From contig NZ_CP089211.1 in assembly GCF_021183825.1 (NCBI RefSeq), forward strand, positions 806,001 to 870,000: 64,000 nucleotides of DNA, in the 5' to 3' direction. A program made the position numbers and the translations under genes. Below the pieces are notes generated by a model, which made no database searches, was not told the origin of the DNA, and saw only the letters and a program-made list of their open reading frames with translations. Positions within the stretch are counted from its first letter, which is position 1, and each line of letters opens with the position of its first letter. Source of the DNA: Sinomicrobium kalidii (GTDB lineage: Bacteria; Bacteroidota; Bacteroidia; Flavobacteriales; Flavobacteriaceae). This document shows positions 41,413 through 51,517 of the stretch, piece by piece.

Positions 41413-42681
41413 ATGAAAATCAAACTCTTTTGGGCACTGTTACCCCTGACCATCCAGTGTTCCTATTCGCAAAATTTCAAGCTAAGCGCAGATCTGCGAC
41501 CCCGTTTCGAATACCGGCACGGCTTCGGCAATTTGTTTCCGGACGATGCCGAACCCGCAGCGGGTGTTATTCAGCGTTCAAGGCTGAATATGGACTACGG
41601 GACAGACAAACTGAAAATCGGCCTGAAATTGCAGGACGTAAGCGTATGGGGTGATACCCCGCAATTATCGGCTACGGACGACAATCATTCCTTTTCTGTT
41701 TTTGAAGCCTGGGCAGAACTGCTCTTTCACAAAAACTGGTCGGTAAAGGCCGGGAGACAGGTACTTTCCTATGACGACCAGCGTATCCTGGGTGAAGTGG
41801 ACTGGGCCATGCAGGGCAGGTCGCACGATGCCGTCCTCCTCCGGTATCACCGGGGACAATGGAAAGCAGACGCCGGATTTGCCTTTAACCAGAACAATCT
41901 CGGAACAGAAGGTACGGCATACACAACAACAGCCTTTTTCAGCTATAAAACCATGCAATACCTCCATCTTCACAGGGACTGGAATAGTTTTTCAGGAAGT
42001 TTCCTGTTTCTCAACAACGGTTTTCAGAAGTTTGACGCAGCTGAACATCCCGACGGCGTTTTTTACCGACATACCACCGGGGCTTACCTGCAATTTCCTC
42101 TTGGTAAGGTAAATATTTCCGGAAGCGGGTATTACCAGTTCGGGAAAGCCGGTGCTTCGGAAGACCTGAGTGCCTACCTGCTGGCTCTCGAAGGTCTTTA
42201 TAAAACAAAAAATATTTCGTTCGGTCTCGGCCTCGAAATACTAAGTGGTACAGATCAGGACAGTAACGGGGACAACCGCTCCTTTTTTCCGCTCTACGGT
42301 ACCAATCACAAGTTTAACGGTTTTATGGATTATTTTTACGTGGGCAATCACGCCAACAGTACAGGGCTCAACGACTATTACGCCAAAGTTAATTTTACCC
42401 CGGGAAAAAAATCCGCGATATCGCTCCACGCTCACTACTTCGCTTCCAACGCTACCCTGCCGGACGATACGGGCGATACAGCCGACAAGTACCTGGGTAC
42501 GGAAATCGATCTTGTCTATTCCCGGAACCTTATCAAAAATGTAAAACTGGCCGCCGGATACTCGCATATGTTTGCAGGAGACAGTATGGGCTATCTTAAA
42601 GGCAGGACTCCCGACAATACCAATCACTGGGCCTGGATGATGCTGGTCATTAAACCCGAATTGTTTTCACATACTTTTTAA
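41413..42681 (+). CDS. Outer-membrane porin, alginate-export family; likely nitrate/nitrite porin
   Basis: 422 residues with a signal peptide (cleavage after SYSQ, ~20). It opens with LSADLRPRFEYRHGFG and carries RSRLNMDYGTDKLKIGLKLQDV and KAGRQVLSYDDQRILGEVDW, the typical beginning of the Alginate_exp porin family, then alternating amphipathic beta strands and the final strand LVIKPELFSHTF with a C-terminal Phe. The family name reflects one member only; substrates vary. Because it shares the two-box operator and -7 layout with nirB and narK, it probably lets nitrate or nitrite cross the outer membrane (inference). Confidence 0.85.
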   Translation: MKIKLFWALLPLTIQCSYSQNFKLSADLRPRFEYRHGFGNLFPDDAEPAAGVIQRSRLNMDYGTDKLKIGLKLQDVSVWGDTPQLSATDDNHSFSVFEAWAELLFHKNWSVKAGRQVLSYDDQRILGEVDWAMQGRSHDAVLLRYHRGQWKADAGFAFNQNNLGTEGTAYTTTAFFSYKTMQYLHLHRDWNSFSGSFLFLNNGFQKFDAAEHPDGVFYRHTTGAYLQFPLGKVNISGSGYYQFGKAGASEDLSAYLLALEGLYKTKNISFGLGLEILSGTDQDSNGDNRSFFPLYGTNHKFNGFMDYFYVGNHANSTGLNDYYAKVNFTPGKKSAISLHAHYFASNATLPDDTGDTADKYLGTEIDLVYSRNLIKNVKLAAGYSHMFAGDSMGYLKGRTPDNTNHWAWMMLVIKPELFSHTF

Positions 42682-42707
42682 AACTCCATCGGATATTTTA
42701 ACAGTAA

Positions 42708-42746
42708 AAAACAGGGGCAAAACAATATGATCTGCCCCTGTTTTCC
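42708..42746 (+). terminator. Terminator of the porin gene
   Basis: A perfect 12-bp stem (AAAACAGGGGCA at 42708-42719 with 42733-42744), 13-base loop, ending in a T-run. Confidence 0.9.
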
Positions 42747-42834
42747 ATTTCATATCAATCCAATACCGCTGTATTGTATTAAAAATTTGCGAATACACAT
42801 ACTAAGATCACCCATTTTGCGTATATATTAGCAT

Positions 42835-45159
42835 ATGCAAAAGATAAGATCCAAATGGCTGAAGTGGTCCCTTTGGGGTATTGCGGGACTGGTACTGGCT
42901 TTTGCCCTGTTTTACTGGAGTGTTTATTTCGGACTCTGGGGACATATTCCCACCCAAAAGGAACTGGGGGAAATTGTACAGAACGAAGCTTCGGAAGTGT
43001 ATGGCCTGGAAGACAAACTCATCGGCAAATACTATTTGTTCGACAGGCAGTCCATTCCCTATGATGCTATCCCCCAAAACCTGATCGATGCCCTGATCGC
43101 CACGGAAGACTTCCGGTTTTACGATCACAACGGTATTGATTACAGGAGTTTTTTCCGGGTATTTTTTAAAAGTATCCTGCTCATGGACGACTCTTCCGGG
43201 GGCGGGAGTACCGTAACCCAGCAGTTGGCCAAGAATCTCTATAAAAGAAAAAATTACGGACGGCTGGGTATCGCTGTAAACAAGCTGCGGGAGATGATCA
43301 TTGCCAAACGGATAGAAAAAGTATACAGTAAAGAGGAAATCCTGACATTTTACCTCAATACCGTTCCTTTCAGCGATAATACCTACGGAATAGAAAGTGC
43401 CTCCTATAAGTTTTTCAACAAGAGGGCCAAACGGCTCAAGGTAGAAGAAGCAGCCGTTCTTGTAGGTATGCTCAAGGCCAATTATTATTACAATCCCCGC
43501 TTATTCCCCGAAAAAAGTATGCAACGCCGGAATACCGTACTCCATCAAATGGTAAAATACGATTACCTGGGGGAAGAAGCCTATGACAGCCTGAAAACGC
43601 TTCCCGTTAAATTACAATACACCGCCTACTCTCATGATGAAGGTATTGCTCCCTATTTTCGCGAACAGGTCAAAAAGGAAGTAGAAGCCTGGTGCGCCGC
43701 CAACCCCGGGGAAAACGGCGAAACTTATGATATTTATCGCGACGGACTCCGGATATACACCACACTCGATGCCAGAATGCAATCGCTTGCCGAAGAAGCC
43801 ATGCAGGAACATCTGGGCAAACTGCAAGAACAGTTTGAAAAAAGTTACGGCAAAAGGGCACCGTGGATCGCTAATGCGAACATGACGGAAGAAGCCGTAA
43901 AGCGGTCTGAACCCTACCTTAGCCTGAAACAAAAGGGCTGGAAAGCGGAAAAGATTATGGATTCACTCCGCAAACCGCGCAAAATAGAACTTTTTGAATG
44001 GGGAGAAAACAAAATTGTCGATGCCAGTACTGTTGACAGCATACAACATTACCTCAAATTCCTCAATACCGGCATGATCGGCATTGACCCGCACACGGGA
44101 GCAGTGCGTACCTGGATAGGAGGGATAAACTACAAGTATTTCAAATACGATCATGTTCGTCAGAGTAAAAGACAGGTAGGTTCCACTTTTAAACCTATCG
44201 TATACACCACGGCCATAGAAAACGGACTGTACCCCTGTTCCTATTTTTCCCCGAAAAAAGTGGTCTACGAGGAATACGACGGATGGAGCCCGTCTAATGC
44301 CACGGAAAAAGAGGAAGATGAGTTTGTAAAATATTCCCTGAAATATGCTTTGAGCCGTTCCATCAATACGGTGGCCGTAAAAGTGCTGGATTTTGCCGGG
44401 ATAGGCAATACCATTGCCATGGCCAAAAAAATGGGGATTGATTCCCCTTTACCCGAAGTACCGTCACTGGCACTGGGCACGGCCGGGATCAGTGTAGAAG
44501 AAATGGCAGGGGCCTATGCCGCATATATCAACAACAGTCGCCCTGTAAAACCTTTCTTTATCACCCGTATCGAAGACAAGGAGGGAAACGTACTGGCCGA
44601 ATTCAGGCCTGAAGAAAGGGCTGAACCCGCCTTTTCCGAACACACCCGGCAGGTAATACTGGAAATGATGAAGGCCACGGTAAACGAAGGTACGGCCTCC
44701 CGGATACGGTATGCCTATAAACTCAACAATGCCATAGCGGGCAAAACCGGGACCACACAGTCCAACAAGGACGGCTGGTTCGTGGGAGTAACACCCAATC
44801 TCGTTACCGTAACCTGGGTAGGTGCAGACGATCACAGGATTGGCTTCCGGAGTACCCGTATGGGCCAGGGTGCGAATTCTGCCCTTCCGGTCTTTGCCGG
44901 GTTTATGCAAAAAATGAACAAAGACAGCGTTTTTGACCCGTATACCAAAGCCCGTTTTAAGGCTGCCTCTGCCGTTGTCCGTTTTGAACTGGACTGCGAA
45001 CCCGTCATAGAATCCACTTTCCTTGAGCGTTTATTTGGCAATACCGACAACATGCGGAAAAAGGAACGCCGGGCAGAGCGAAAGGAGAAAAGGAAAGAAA
45101 AAAAGAAGAAAAAGAAAGGTTTCTTTAAATGGCTCTTCGGAAAAAAAGACAAGAATTAG
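42835..45159 (+). CDS. Bifunctional penicillin-binding protein 1A (transglycosylase/transpeptidase)
   Basis: 774 residues. An N-terminal membrane anchor (WGIAGLVLAFALFYWSVYF, ~14-32) is followed by the GT51 glycosyltransferase domain with catalytic ATEDFRFYDHNGID and GGSTVTQQLAKNLYKRKN (~121-138), and by the transpeptidase with SxxK (STFKP, ~449-453), SxN (SRSIN) and KTG (GKTGTTQ, ~636). A lysine-rich tail (~735-774) is unusual but common in the family. It polymerises and cross-links peptidoglycan. It ends 7 bp before the convergent M14 peptidase gene. Confidence 0.95.
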   Translation: MQKIRSKWLKWSLWGIAGLVLAFALFYWSVYFGLWGHIPTQKELGEIVQNEASEVYGLEDKLIGKYYLFDRQSIPYDAIPQNLIDALIATEDFRFYDHNGIDYRSFFRVFFKSILLMDDSSGGGSTVTQQLAKNLYKRKNYGRLGIAVNKLREMIIAKRIEKVYSKEEILTFYLNTVPFSDNTYGIESASYKFFNKRAKRLKVEEAAVLVGMLKANYYYNPRLFPEKSMQRRNTVLHQMVKYDYLGEEAYDSLKTLPVKLQYTAYSHDEGIAPYFREQVKKEVEAWCAANPGENGETYDIYRDGLRIYTTLDARMQSLAEEAMQEHLGKLQEQFEKSYGKRAPWIANANMTEEAVKRSEPYLSLKQKGWKAEKIMDSLRKPRKIELFEWGENKIVDASTVDSIQHYLKFLNTGMIGIDPHTGAVRTWIGGINYKYFKYDHVRQSKRQVGSTFKPIVYTTAIENGLYPCSYFSPKKVVYEEYDGWSPSNATEKEEDEFVKYSLKYALSRSINTVAVKVLDFAGIGNTIAMAKKMGIDSPLPEVPSLALGTAGISVEEMAGAYAAYINNSRPVKPFFITRIEDKEGNVLAEFRPEERAEPAFSEHTRQVILEMMKATVNEGTASRIRYAYKLNNAIAGKTGTTQSNKDGWFVGVTPNLVTVTWVGADDHRIGFRSTRMGQGANSALPVFAGFMQKMNKDSVFDPYTKARFKAASAVVRFELDCEPVIESTFLERLFGNTDNMRKKERRAERKEKRKEKKKKKKGFFKWLFGKKDKN

Positions 45160-45166
45160 AACCTGG

Positions 45167-46585
45167 CTATAACTTCACAATCTCACCGTCCACAATGGCA
45201 TAAACGGGTTTACCTTCCTTGGCAAGGAAAAAATAACCGGGCCTTCCGATAAAAAGGTCCCCGTGCAATTTCTCTTTTTCGGGCAGTAACAACAAAGGAA
45301 GGTCTGTTTTATCATCCTCCGGAAGGGAATTCACACGCACCGCAATATATCCTTTTTTAAGCAGGGAATCTGCTTCTTCGGGGGCAATGGCCCTGACCGA
45401 AGGGTATACCTTGTTGTACACTTTTCCCGGCATCCAGGTATAACCGGATGCATCCAGTTCCCGGTAGCCGTAAAAAACGGACAGGTCGCCGAGGTCCCGG
45501 ATACGGGGAAGTCCTTCCCCCTGTTTTATACTGATATCTGTCCTGTAACGTTTACTATCACTTCGCCTTATCTCAACATTACGGATAAGGAGGTCTGTCA
45601 ACTTCGAATCATTGTCCGGGATACGAAAATATTCCTCGGTCTCATACTCCCTGTAATTTTCAGAAGCGATCTCCGAAAGGGCATTGAGGATCACGGCAAA
45701 GTTCAGTTTGCGGATATATTGCTTTTCCGGGTCATCCGGGTAACCTCCCGACTCGATCAGGATGGTGCTGGTCCCCCATTTCTGGAAATTATCGCCAAAG
45801 GCCCGGGGTTCAAAAGTATCATCGTATTTGCCTACCCCGCCGGGAATGTATTGCTGAAGCAGGCGGTTCATCCCCACAATGACCTGCATGGCCCGTTTTC
45901 GTACTTCATTGACCTCCCTGGCCTCGTTAAAGGCAGGGGCCAGCACAGATATGGTTGCAGGCGTTGACGTACCGGAAACGTTGTAATAAATGTTCTGATC
46001 GTGCAGGTTAAAACCGAAATCGGGTTGTTCCCGTTCCCGTGCCTCACGCAGGATCACCGATTCCGGGGCCTGTGCCCTTACCGCATCCCGGTTCAGGTCA
46101 AAATCATAGCTGTTCCTCCGCCGGAACCTTTCGGCACCATCGGGGTTAAGCATAGGGATAAAATACAGGGTTGTATGTTCCAGGATATGATTGCGCAACG
46201 CATCAAATCCGTCATTTTCGCCTTCCAGGAAATTAAAAATATCGAAAAGTGCCATCGTTGCCGTACTTTCGTCACCGTGCATTTGCGACCACAACATCAC
46301 TTTAGTTTCCCCTTTTCCACAGGTGAGCTGGTAAACACTTCTTCCTTCAACGGAGGCACCGAGCGCTTTCACCGAAAATACACTGCCCTGCTTCCGATGT
46401 TCTATAAGCGGCATTATATCCTCATGTTTAAACGTTTTTTTGACAATACGCTTTTCCCTGAAAGCCTCAAAGGCCCGGTCAAACATTTCCGGGTCGTAAG
46501 CACTGTCTTTTGGCGGATTTGCCTGTCCCGTACAGTTCAGGCCCGACATTACAAACAATGGAAGAAGGTAAAACAACTTTTTCAT
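45167..46585 (-). CDS. M14-family zinc carboxypeptidase, secreted
   Basis: 472 residues with an N-terminal signal (MKKLFYLLPLFVMSGLNC; Cys18 may be lipidated). Zinc ligands: His103 and Glu106 in QMHGDEST and a later His in GFNLHDQN (~196); substrate-binding NPDGAERFRRRNSYDFDLNRD (in part) and catalytic Glu in TILIESGGYP. It would remove C-terminal residues from peptides or cell-wall peptides in the periplasm. The C-terminal ~130 residues are beyond the catalytic domain and unassigned. Confidence 0.88.
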   Translation of the reverse strand: MKKLFYLLPLFVMSGLNCTGQANPPKDSAYDPEMFDRAFEAFREKRIVKKTFKHEDIMPLIEHRKQGSVFSVKALGASVEGRSVYQLTCGKGETKVMLWSQMHGDESTATMALFDIFNFLEGENDGFDALRNHILEHTTLYFIPMLNPDGAERFRRRNSYDFDLNRDAVRAQAPESVILREAREREQPDFGFNLHDQNIYYNVSGTSTPATISVLAPAFNEAREVNEVRKRAMQVIVGMNRLLQQYIPGGVGKYDDTFEPRAFGDNFQKWGTSTILIESGGYPDDPEKQYIRKLNFAVILNALSEIASENYREYETEEYFRIPDNDSKLTDLLIRNVEIRRSDSKRYRTDISIKQGEGLPRIRDLGDLSVFYGYRELDASGYTWMPGKVYNKVYPSVRAIAPEEADSLLKKGYIAVRVNSLPEDDKTDLPLLLLPEKEKLHGDLFIGRPGYFFLAKEGKPVYAIVDGEIVKL

Positions 46586-46657
46586 GGTTGGTTTTTTCTG
46601 GGTTTGGTTTAAACATCAATCCGGGAAATTCTTCCTCCGGCATCCCGCCAGCTCCTG

Positions 46658-47785
46658 TCAGGCTACCGTAAACGCCTTCTGGTAAATTTCTTCGTATAGC
46701 GGAACAATTTTTTCTATATCGAATTTTTCCGCTTCTGTTCTCGCATTTTCCTTGAACGATTTTAACAATGTTTCGTCCGAAAGTAATTTCAGGGCATTTT
46801 TCGCCATGTCCTTCACATCGCCCACATCACTCAAAAATCCGGTTATCCCCTGTTTGTTTACTTCCGGGATCCCTCCGGTATTACTGGATATGACGGGAAC
46901 ACCGTTGGCCATGGCTTCCAGGGCAACCAACCCGAAGCTTTCCGTTTCGGAGGGCAGCAAAAACAGGTCGGAAAAACAGAGTATCCGGTCTATTTCATTA
47001 CTGTTACCCACGTACAGTACTTTTTCGGCTATTCCCAGTTCTTCGCACAACAGTTCCGCTCCTTCTTTTTCCGGGCCTTCGCCTACCATGATCAGTTTGG
47101 CGGGAATTTTTTTCTGTACTTCATAAAACACCCGGATCACATCCTTTATCCGCTTTACCTTCCTGAAATTACTGATATGGGTTATGATCTTTTCATCCTC
47201 ATCGGCCATCATACTGCGCTGGCAGTCCGTAAACTTTGTCTTGTATTTGCTCATATCGATGAAGTTGGGGACCACGTGAATATCGTTCTTTACGTCAAAA
47301 AGGCGCAACGTATCTTCCCGGAGGCTTTGTGAAACCGAGGTCACCACATCCGATTTGTTGATACTGAAGGTCACTGCCGGCCTGTAAAAAGGGTGGCTCC
47401 CCACCAGGGTTATGTCAGTGCCGTGCAGGGTTGTGACCATGGGAATGGATATCCCTGTCTCGGCCAGCATCTGCTTGGCCATATATCCGGCATAGGCATG
47501 AGGGATGGCATAGTGGACATGCAGCACTTCTATTTTGTGCAGCTTTACCATATCCACCAGTTTGCTGGAGAGCGCCAGTTCGTAAGGTTGATAGTGAAAC
47601 AGCGGATACTTGGGCACATGTACCTCGTGAAAATGGATATCGCTGCTCAACAGGGCCAGCCTTACGGGTTGTTTATACGTAATAAAATGTACTTCATGTC
47701 CTCTGTTTGCAAGGGCGATCCCCAGTTCGGTGGCTACTACACCACTCCCGCCGAAAGTGGGATAACATACTATTCCTATTTTCAT
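46658..47785 (-). CDS. bshA: N-acetyl-alpha-D-glucosaminyl L-malate synthase
   Basis: 375 residues. GT4 glycosyltransferase that joins GlcNAc to L-malate, the first step of bacillithiol synthesis. Features: GIVCYPTFGGSGVVATELGI (~3-22), HVHYAIPHAYAGYMAK, FRKVKRIKDVIRVF and the E-x7-E site ETESFGLVALEAMANG (~280-295). The sequence fits the BshA subgroup strongly. bshB and bshC are not in the window. It starts 40 bp after the NagZ fusion gene ends in the same orientation. Confidence 0.94.
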   Translation of the reverse strand: MKIGIVCYPTFGGSGVVATELGIALANRGHEVHFITYKQPVRLALLSSDIHFHEVHVPKYPLFHYQPYELALSSKLVDMVKLHKIEVLHVHYAIPHAYAGYMAKQMLAETGISIPMVTTLHGTDITLVGSHPFYRPAVTFSINKSDVVTSVSQSLREDTLRLFDVKNDIHVVPNFIDMSKYKTKFTDCQRSMMADEDEKIITHISNFRKVKRIKDVIRVFYEVQKKIPAKLIMVGEGPEKEGAELLCEELGIAEKVLYVGNSNEIDRILCFSDLFLLPSETESFGLVALEAMANGVPVISSNTGGIPEVNKQGITGFLSDVGDVKDMAKNALKLLSDETLLKSFKENARTEAEKFDIEKIVPLYEEIYQKAFTVA

Positions 47786-47825
47786 GTGTGTTGTTTTTAA
47801 ATCTGAAAAAGGCCTCCGGATTCAC

Positions 47826-50744
47826 CTATTTATCGGCAATGGCATCGTAAATAACTTTCAGTATTTCGGTCCGTGTACCCTTGGTGATCAGTTTCCGGTT
47901 ACTTGCCGTCGGATAGGTACGGTTAGACAAAAATACGTATACTAATTCATTTTCCGGGTCTGCCCAGGTATAGGTTCCCGTAAATCCGGAATGACAGAAA
48001 CAACCTTTCGGAACCCGGTTATAGAGTTCATCCCCAATGCTTTCGGGCCGGGGTTTGTCAAAGCCCAGTCCCCGTCTTACGTCCCTGTCGCAATAATAAC
48101 AGGTGTTGAATTTATCTATCGTACCTTCCTTAAAATAGTGTTTTCCTCCATAATACCCTTTCTGCAGGTACATCTGCATGATCTTGGCGATATCATCGGC
48201 ATTCGAAAAAAGTCCCGCATGCCCGGAAACCCCGCCTTTCATGGCAGCGGCCATATCGTGTACATAGCCCTGTATGATCTGGTACCTGAAATAATCATCG
48301 GCCTCCGAAGGAACGATATTTTCTTTTTCTATTCCTCTGTCCAACGGATTGAACATGGTCCTGTCTGCTCCCAGCGAGGCATAAAAATAATTTTCATCAA
48401 GGGAATCCAGGGAACTGCCATAAGAATCCTCTATAAATTTTTGCAACATAAAATAACCGAGATCGCTGTACCTGTACCCTTTTTTCGACAAAAGATCACT
48501 TTCTTTAACGGCCTTGAAAATGGAATCCCTGTAATCTTCACGCATATACAGGTGATCTGTCACTTTTACGGTGAATTTCCCCTGCGGACGCTTCCGGTAA
48601 TATTTTTCCAGCGGCTTGTCGGTATCCTTATCCAGGGTATAGCGGTAAAAAGGTATCCAGGGTTTTATTCTTCCGTAATGCAGCAGAACATCCCTGACAC
48701 TTATGTTTTCCTTGTTGGTCCCTTTCAGTTCCGGAAGGATATCCCCGAGACGGGAATCTATCGTAATTCTTTCATCGTCGTTCATTTTCATGATCATGGG
48801 AAGTGTAGCCAGTATTTTTGTGAGGGAGGCAACATCATAGATATCGCCGTTACTCACGGGGCGGTTGCCCGTATAGGTGTGTCTTCCGAAACTCTTGTTA
48901 TAAACTACTTTCCCCCTGCGGGCTACGAGTACCTGTGCCCCGGGCATGGCAAGGGTTTTGATCGCTTCTTCGGTAATGGAATCTATTTTTTTGAGGGTAG
49001 CGGAATTCATCCCCACACTTTCGGGAATACCGTATTGAAGTCTTCCCAGGGCTTCCGTTGTGATCCCGGTATTGACAAGAAGTTCTTTATTTGCCGTAAC
49101 AGGCAATACGCCTTTTGCTCCTATGGCACCGAATATGACCTCGGCTGCCTTTCGTTGTGCTACCGGGTTGTTCTGGTACCCGACAACGATGCTTTCTATA
49201 TTGTTCAGGGTGCTTAACTTCAGCAGGTTGTATGGTTTAACAAAGGTTGTCAGCACTACCTTTTTCTCCCGTGCGATTTCGTAGATCCATGTGAGCTCGC
49301 CAACCGTAAAATCATGTGGTTTCCAGGGCGATTCGTTTGATCTGTGGTGTCCTATGATCACGGTATTGTACGGTTGTAACTGTTTGAGAAGAACGTCCAG
49401 TTTGTCTGCCTGTACTTCATCTACCCGGGCATAGTGGTTTAAGGCTTTCAGGAACTCTTCGCCACCCGCATCACCAAAGTGTACATACGCAATATCCTTG
49501 TCTTCCAGCCGGGTGAACGGTACCAGGCTATCCTGATTCCTTGCCACCGTAATGGCGTTCGCGTATATTTCTTCTTCGAGCAGGTTGTCCCTTTTTGTAT
49601 TCAGATCCCGGTACAGGTCTGTGGTATCTATGGGGCTGTATTTTGCCAGTCCCACTTTAAATTTGGCCTTCAGTATTTTCTTTACCGAATATTCGAGTCT
49701 TTCTTCTGTGATCTGCCCCTCGTTGTAGGCTTCTATCAGCTTCTGACTGGCCCTGGGTACATCGAGCGACATCACCAGCATATCATTACCGGCCATAAAG
49801 GCGGCAAGGTCAATATCGCCGGGACTGGTAAAATCGGACGCCCCTTTCATGTTCAGTGCATCTGTAAATATCAATCCGTTAAAGCCGAGTTCCTCCTTCA
49901 ACAGCCCGGTAATGATATTTTTGGATATGGAAGACGGATAATGTTCCCGGTTTTCCAGGGCGGGAACATTGAGGTGGGCCACCATTACACTTTCGAGGTT
50001 TTCCGAGATCAGGCGGTTATAGGGGTACAGTTCTACATTGTTTATCCTGCTTTTACTGAAGGTAATGGTAGGCAGGGTTTTATGGGAATCGGTTTCCGTG
50101 TCGCCATGCCCGGGGAAATGCTTTCCGCAGGCCAGTATACCCGCATTGCGCATACCACGGGCAAAGGCCGCTCCTTTTTCGGCAACATTGTGTTTATCCT
50201 CACCGAAAGAGCGGTTACCGATTATAGGATTTTCAGGATTGGTATTGATATCAATATCGGGAGCAAAATTGATGTGAACTCCCAGCCGCCGGGCATGCCG
50301 TCCTATCTGGTAACCTGCCTGTTCTATCAGCTTCTCGTTCTTTACGGCCCCGAGGGTCATGTTCCACGGATAGGCGAAAGTGGAATCCAGCCGCATGGCC
50401 AGTCCCCATTCGGCATCCATGCCCACCAGCAGGGGCACTTTTGAAGCAGCCTGGTATTTATTGGTAAGTACCGCCTGTTGATGCGGATTTCCCCTGAAGA
50501 AGATAACCCCGCCCACGTGGTATTCCCGTATCAGTTCTTCGGCACGCTTTATCTTTTTTTCTCCCTGTTCCGGGAAGACATCTATCATAAAAAGTTGTCC
50601 GACTTTCTCTTTCAGGGTCATTTGCCCGTAAATACTGTCTACCCATTTTTGCTGCAAGTATTCGTTTCCGCTCAATAACGGATCGGTTTGCTGAGCGATA
50701 CCCCACACGGGAACTGCGAGCAGCAATGCCAAAATCTTCTTCAT
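47826..50744 (-). CDS. NagZ-type GH3 beta-N-acetylglucosaminidase fused to a beta-lactamase-like domain
   Basis: 972 residues from the ATG at 50744, which starts at the signal peptide MKKILALLLAVPVWGIAQ; an upstream frame extension was not used. N-terminal GH3 (~30-360): GKHFPGHGDTETDSH, the Asp/His dyad region of NagZ enzymes, and nucleophile Asp in FTDALNM; a C-terminal GH3-like lobe (~400-570); then a class C beta-lactamase/DD-peptidase-like serine hydrolase (~580-970) with SxxK (VASLTKILAT) and YxN-type GYRYSDLGYFM. The fusion is typical for Bacteroidota and likely recycles or trims muropeptides in the periplasm. Confidence 0.92.
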   Translation of the reverse strand: MKKILALLLAVPVWGIAQQTDPLLSGNEYLQQKWVDSIYGQMTLKEKVGQLFMIDVFPEQGEKKIKRAEELIREYHVGGVIFFRGNPHQQAVLTNKYQAASKVPLLVGMDAEWGLAMRLDSTFAYPWNMTLGAVKNEKLIEQAGYQIGRHARRLGVHINFAPDIDINTNPENPIIGNRSFGEDKHNVAEKGAAFARGMRNAGILACGKHFPGHGDTETDSHKTLPTITFSKSRINNVELYPYNRLISENLESVMVAHLNVPALENREHYPSSISKNIITGLLKEELGFNGLIFTDALNMKGASDFTSPGDIDLAAFMAGNDMLVMSLDVPRASQKLIEAYNEGQITEERLEYSVKKILKAKFKVGLAKYSPIDTTDLYRDLNTKRDNLLEEEIYANAITVARNQDSLVPFTRLEDKDIAYVHFGDAGGEEFLKALNHYARVDEVQADKLDVLLKQLQPYNTVIIGHHRSNESPWKPHDFTVGELTWIYEIAREKKVVLTTFVKPYNLLKLSTLNNIESIVVGYQNNPVAQRKAAEVIFGAIGAKGVLPVTANKELLVNTGITTEALGRLQYGIPESVGMNSATLKKIDSITEEAIKTLAMPGAQVLVARRGKVVYNKSFGRHTYTGNRPVSNGDIYDVASLTKILATLPMIMKMNDDERITIDSRLGDILPELKGTNKENISVRDVLLHYGRIKPWIPFYRYTLDKDTDKPLEKYYRKRPQGKFTVKVTDHLYMREDYRDSIFKAVKESDLLSKKGYRYSDLGYFMLQKFIEDSYGSSLDSLDENYFYASLGADRTMFNPLDRGIEKENIVPSEADDYFRYQIIQGYVHDMAAAMKGGVSGHAGLFSNADDIAKIMQMYLQKGYYGGKHYFKEGTIDKFNTCYYCDRDVRRGLGFDKPRPESIGDELYNRVPKGCFCHSGFTGTYTWADPENELVYVFLSNRTYPTASNRKLITKGTRTEILKVIYDAIADK

Positions 50745-50902
50745 AAAAATACCTTGATTTGCTGAAAACAGAGGCAAGATACGGTTATCTCGTTAAATTA
50801 AAAAGTCAAAATTACTGACAACATTATCAACAATCGGATACGGGTGTGCTCTTACACGTTTTTTTGGGATTCTTCCCTTGTTCATTTTTTAGTGAATACA
50901 GG

Positions 50903-50926
50903 CAGAAACGCACGGCCGTGCTTTTC
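50903..50926. repeat. Degenerate copy of the GCACGGCCGTGC repeat
   Basis: The core GCACGGCCGTGC (50910-50921) is perfect and the flanks (AGAAAC..., ...TTTT) resemble the longer element at 60492-60513. It lies between the NagZ fusion gene and the 161-aa gene, on the side of their shared transcription direction. Confidence 0.55.
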
Positions 50927-50966
50927 CACGGGATATCAGGTCGAAGACCGTTGGGGAATTGTGTGT

Positions 50967-51452
50967 TTATTTTACAAAGCGGGAATGCCAGCTTTCACTG
51001 GCAGGGACTTCCCAGTGCTCTTCATACTCCTGCTTGTTGGCCACGAGATTATTAAAGACGATCGTTTTTCCGGAAACGGCCTTGTTTTTGGCCATTTTCC
51101 TGAATTCTGCCAGGGGTTTATAGGCAATGAAATCACCTTGTTTGTATGACACGTTCATCTTGTCCAGCAAATCCACATCGTATTCTTTTTCCAGTTGCTG
51201 GATAAAGTGTACCGAAGCATCTATGGAGCACCCGGATGCGGCACCGGCTTCCTGGTTCAGGCCAATAATGATAAAACGTTTGTACCTCACCTCAAAACCG
51301 GCCTGGAGAGCAGCCCCGTGTGCCGTCCATTCCTTTAAAAATGTTGCTGTCCTGGCCTCTATCTCTGCCAACTCCTCTTCTGCAAAACTTCTGTTGGCCT
51401 GGTATATCCATATCCGCGATGTATCGGGTAGTTCGTTAAAAGGAATATACAT
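50967..51452 (-). CDS. Conserved protein of unknown function (161 aa)
   Basis: 161 residues, no signal peptide or membrane segment. Conserved-looking stretches: SRIWIYQANRSFAEEELAEIE (split over ~12-32), FLKEWTAHGAALQAGFEVRY and FIIIGLNQEAGAASGCSIDAS. Related proteins in this group are often labelled 'ABC transporter ATPase', but no Walker A or B motif is present and the label is probably wrong. The function is unknown. It stands between the NagZ fusion and the antitoxin gene. Confidence 0.75.
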   Translation of the reverse strand: MYIPFNELPDTSRIWIYQANRSFAEEELAEIEARTATFLKEWTAHGAALQAGFEVRYKRFIIIGLNQEAGAASGCSIDASVHFIQQLEKEYDVDLLDKMNVSYKQGDFIAYKPLAEFRKMAKNKAVSGKTIVFNNLVANKQEYEEHWEVPASESWHSRFVK

Positions 51453-51517
51453 TATAAATTTAAAATTTACGAATTGAAATTAAGCGTTAAGTTCAGGTAA
51501 TTATAATCTTTGAGGTC

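Noticed and set aside
47933..47940. ATACGTAT inside the NagZ fusion gene
   Set aside because: Lies within coding sequence, far from a promoter; likely chance.
47991..49217. Long open frame of about 400 codons on the plus strand opposite the NagZ fusion gene
   Set aside because: It mirrors the codon structure of the real gene; the translation has no recognisable domain and is rich in residues produced by antisense reading.
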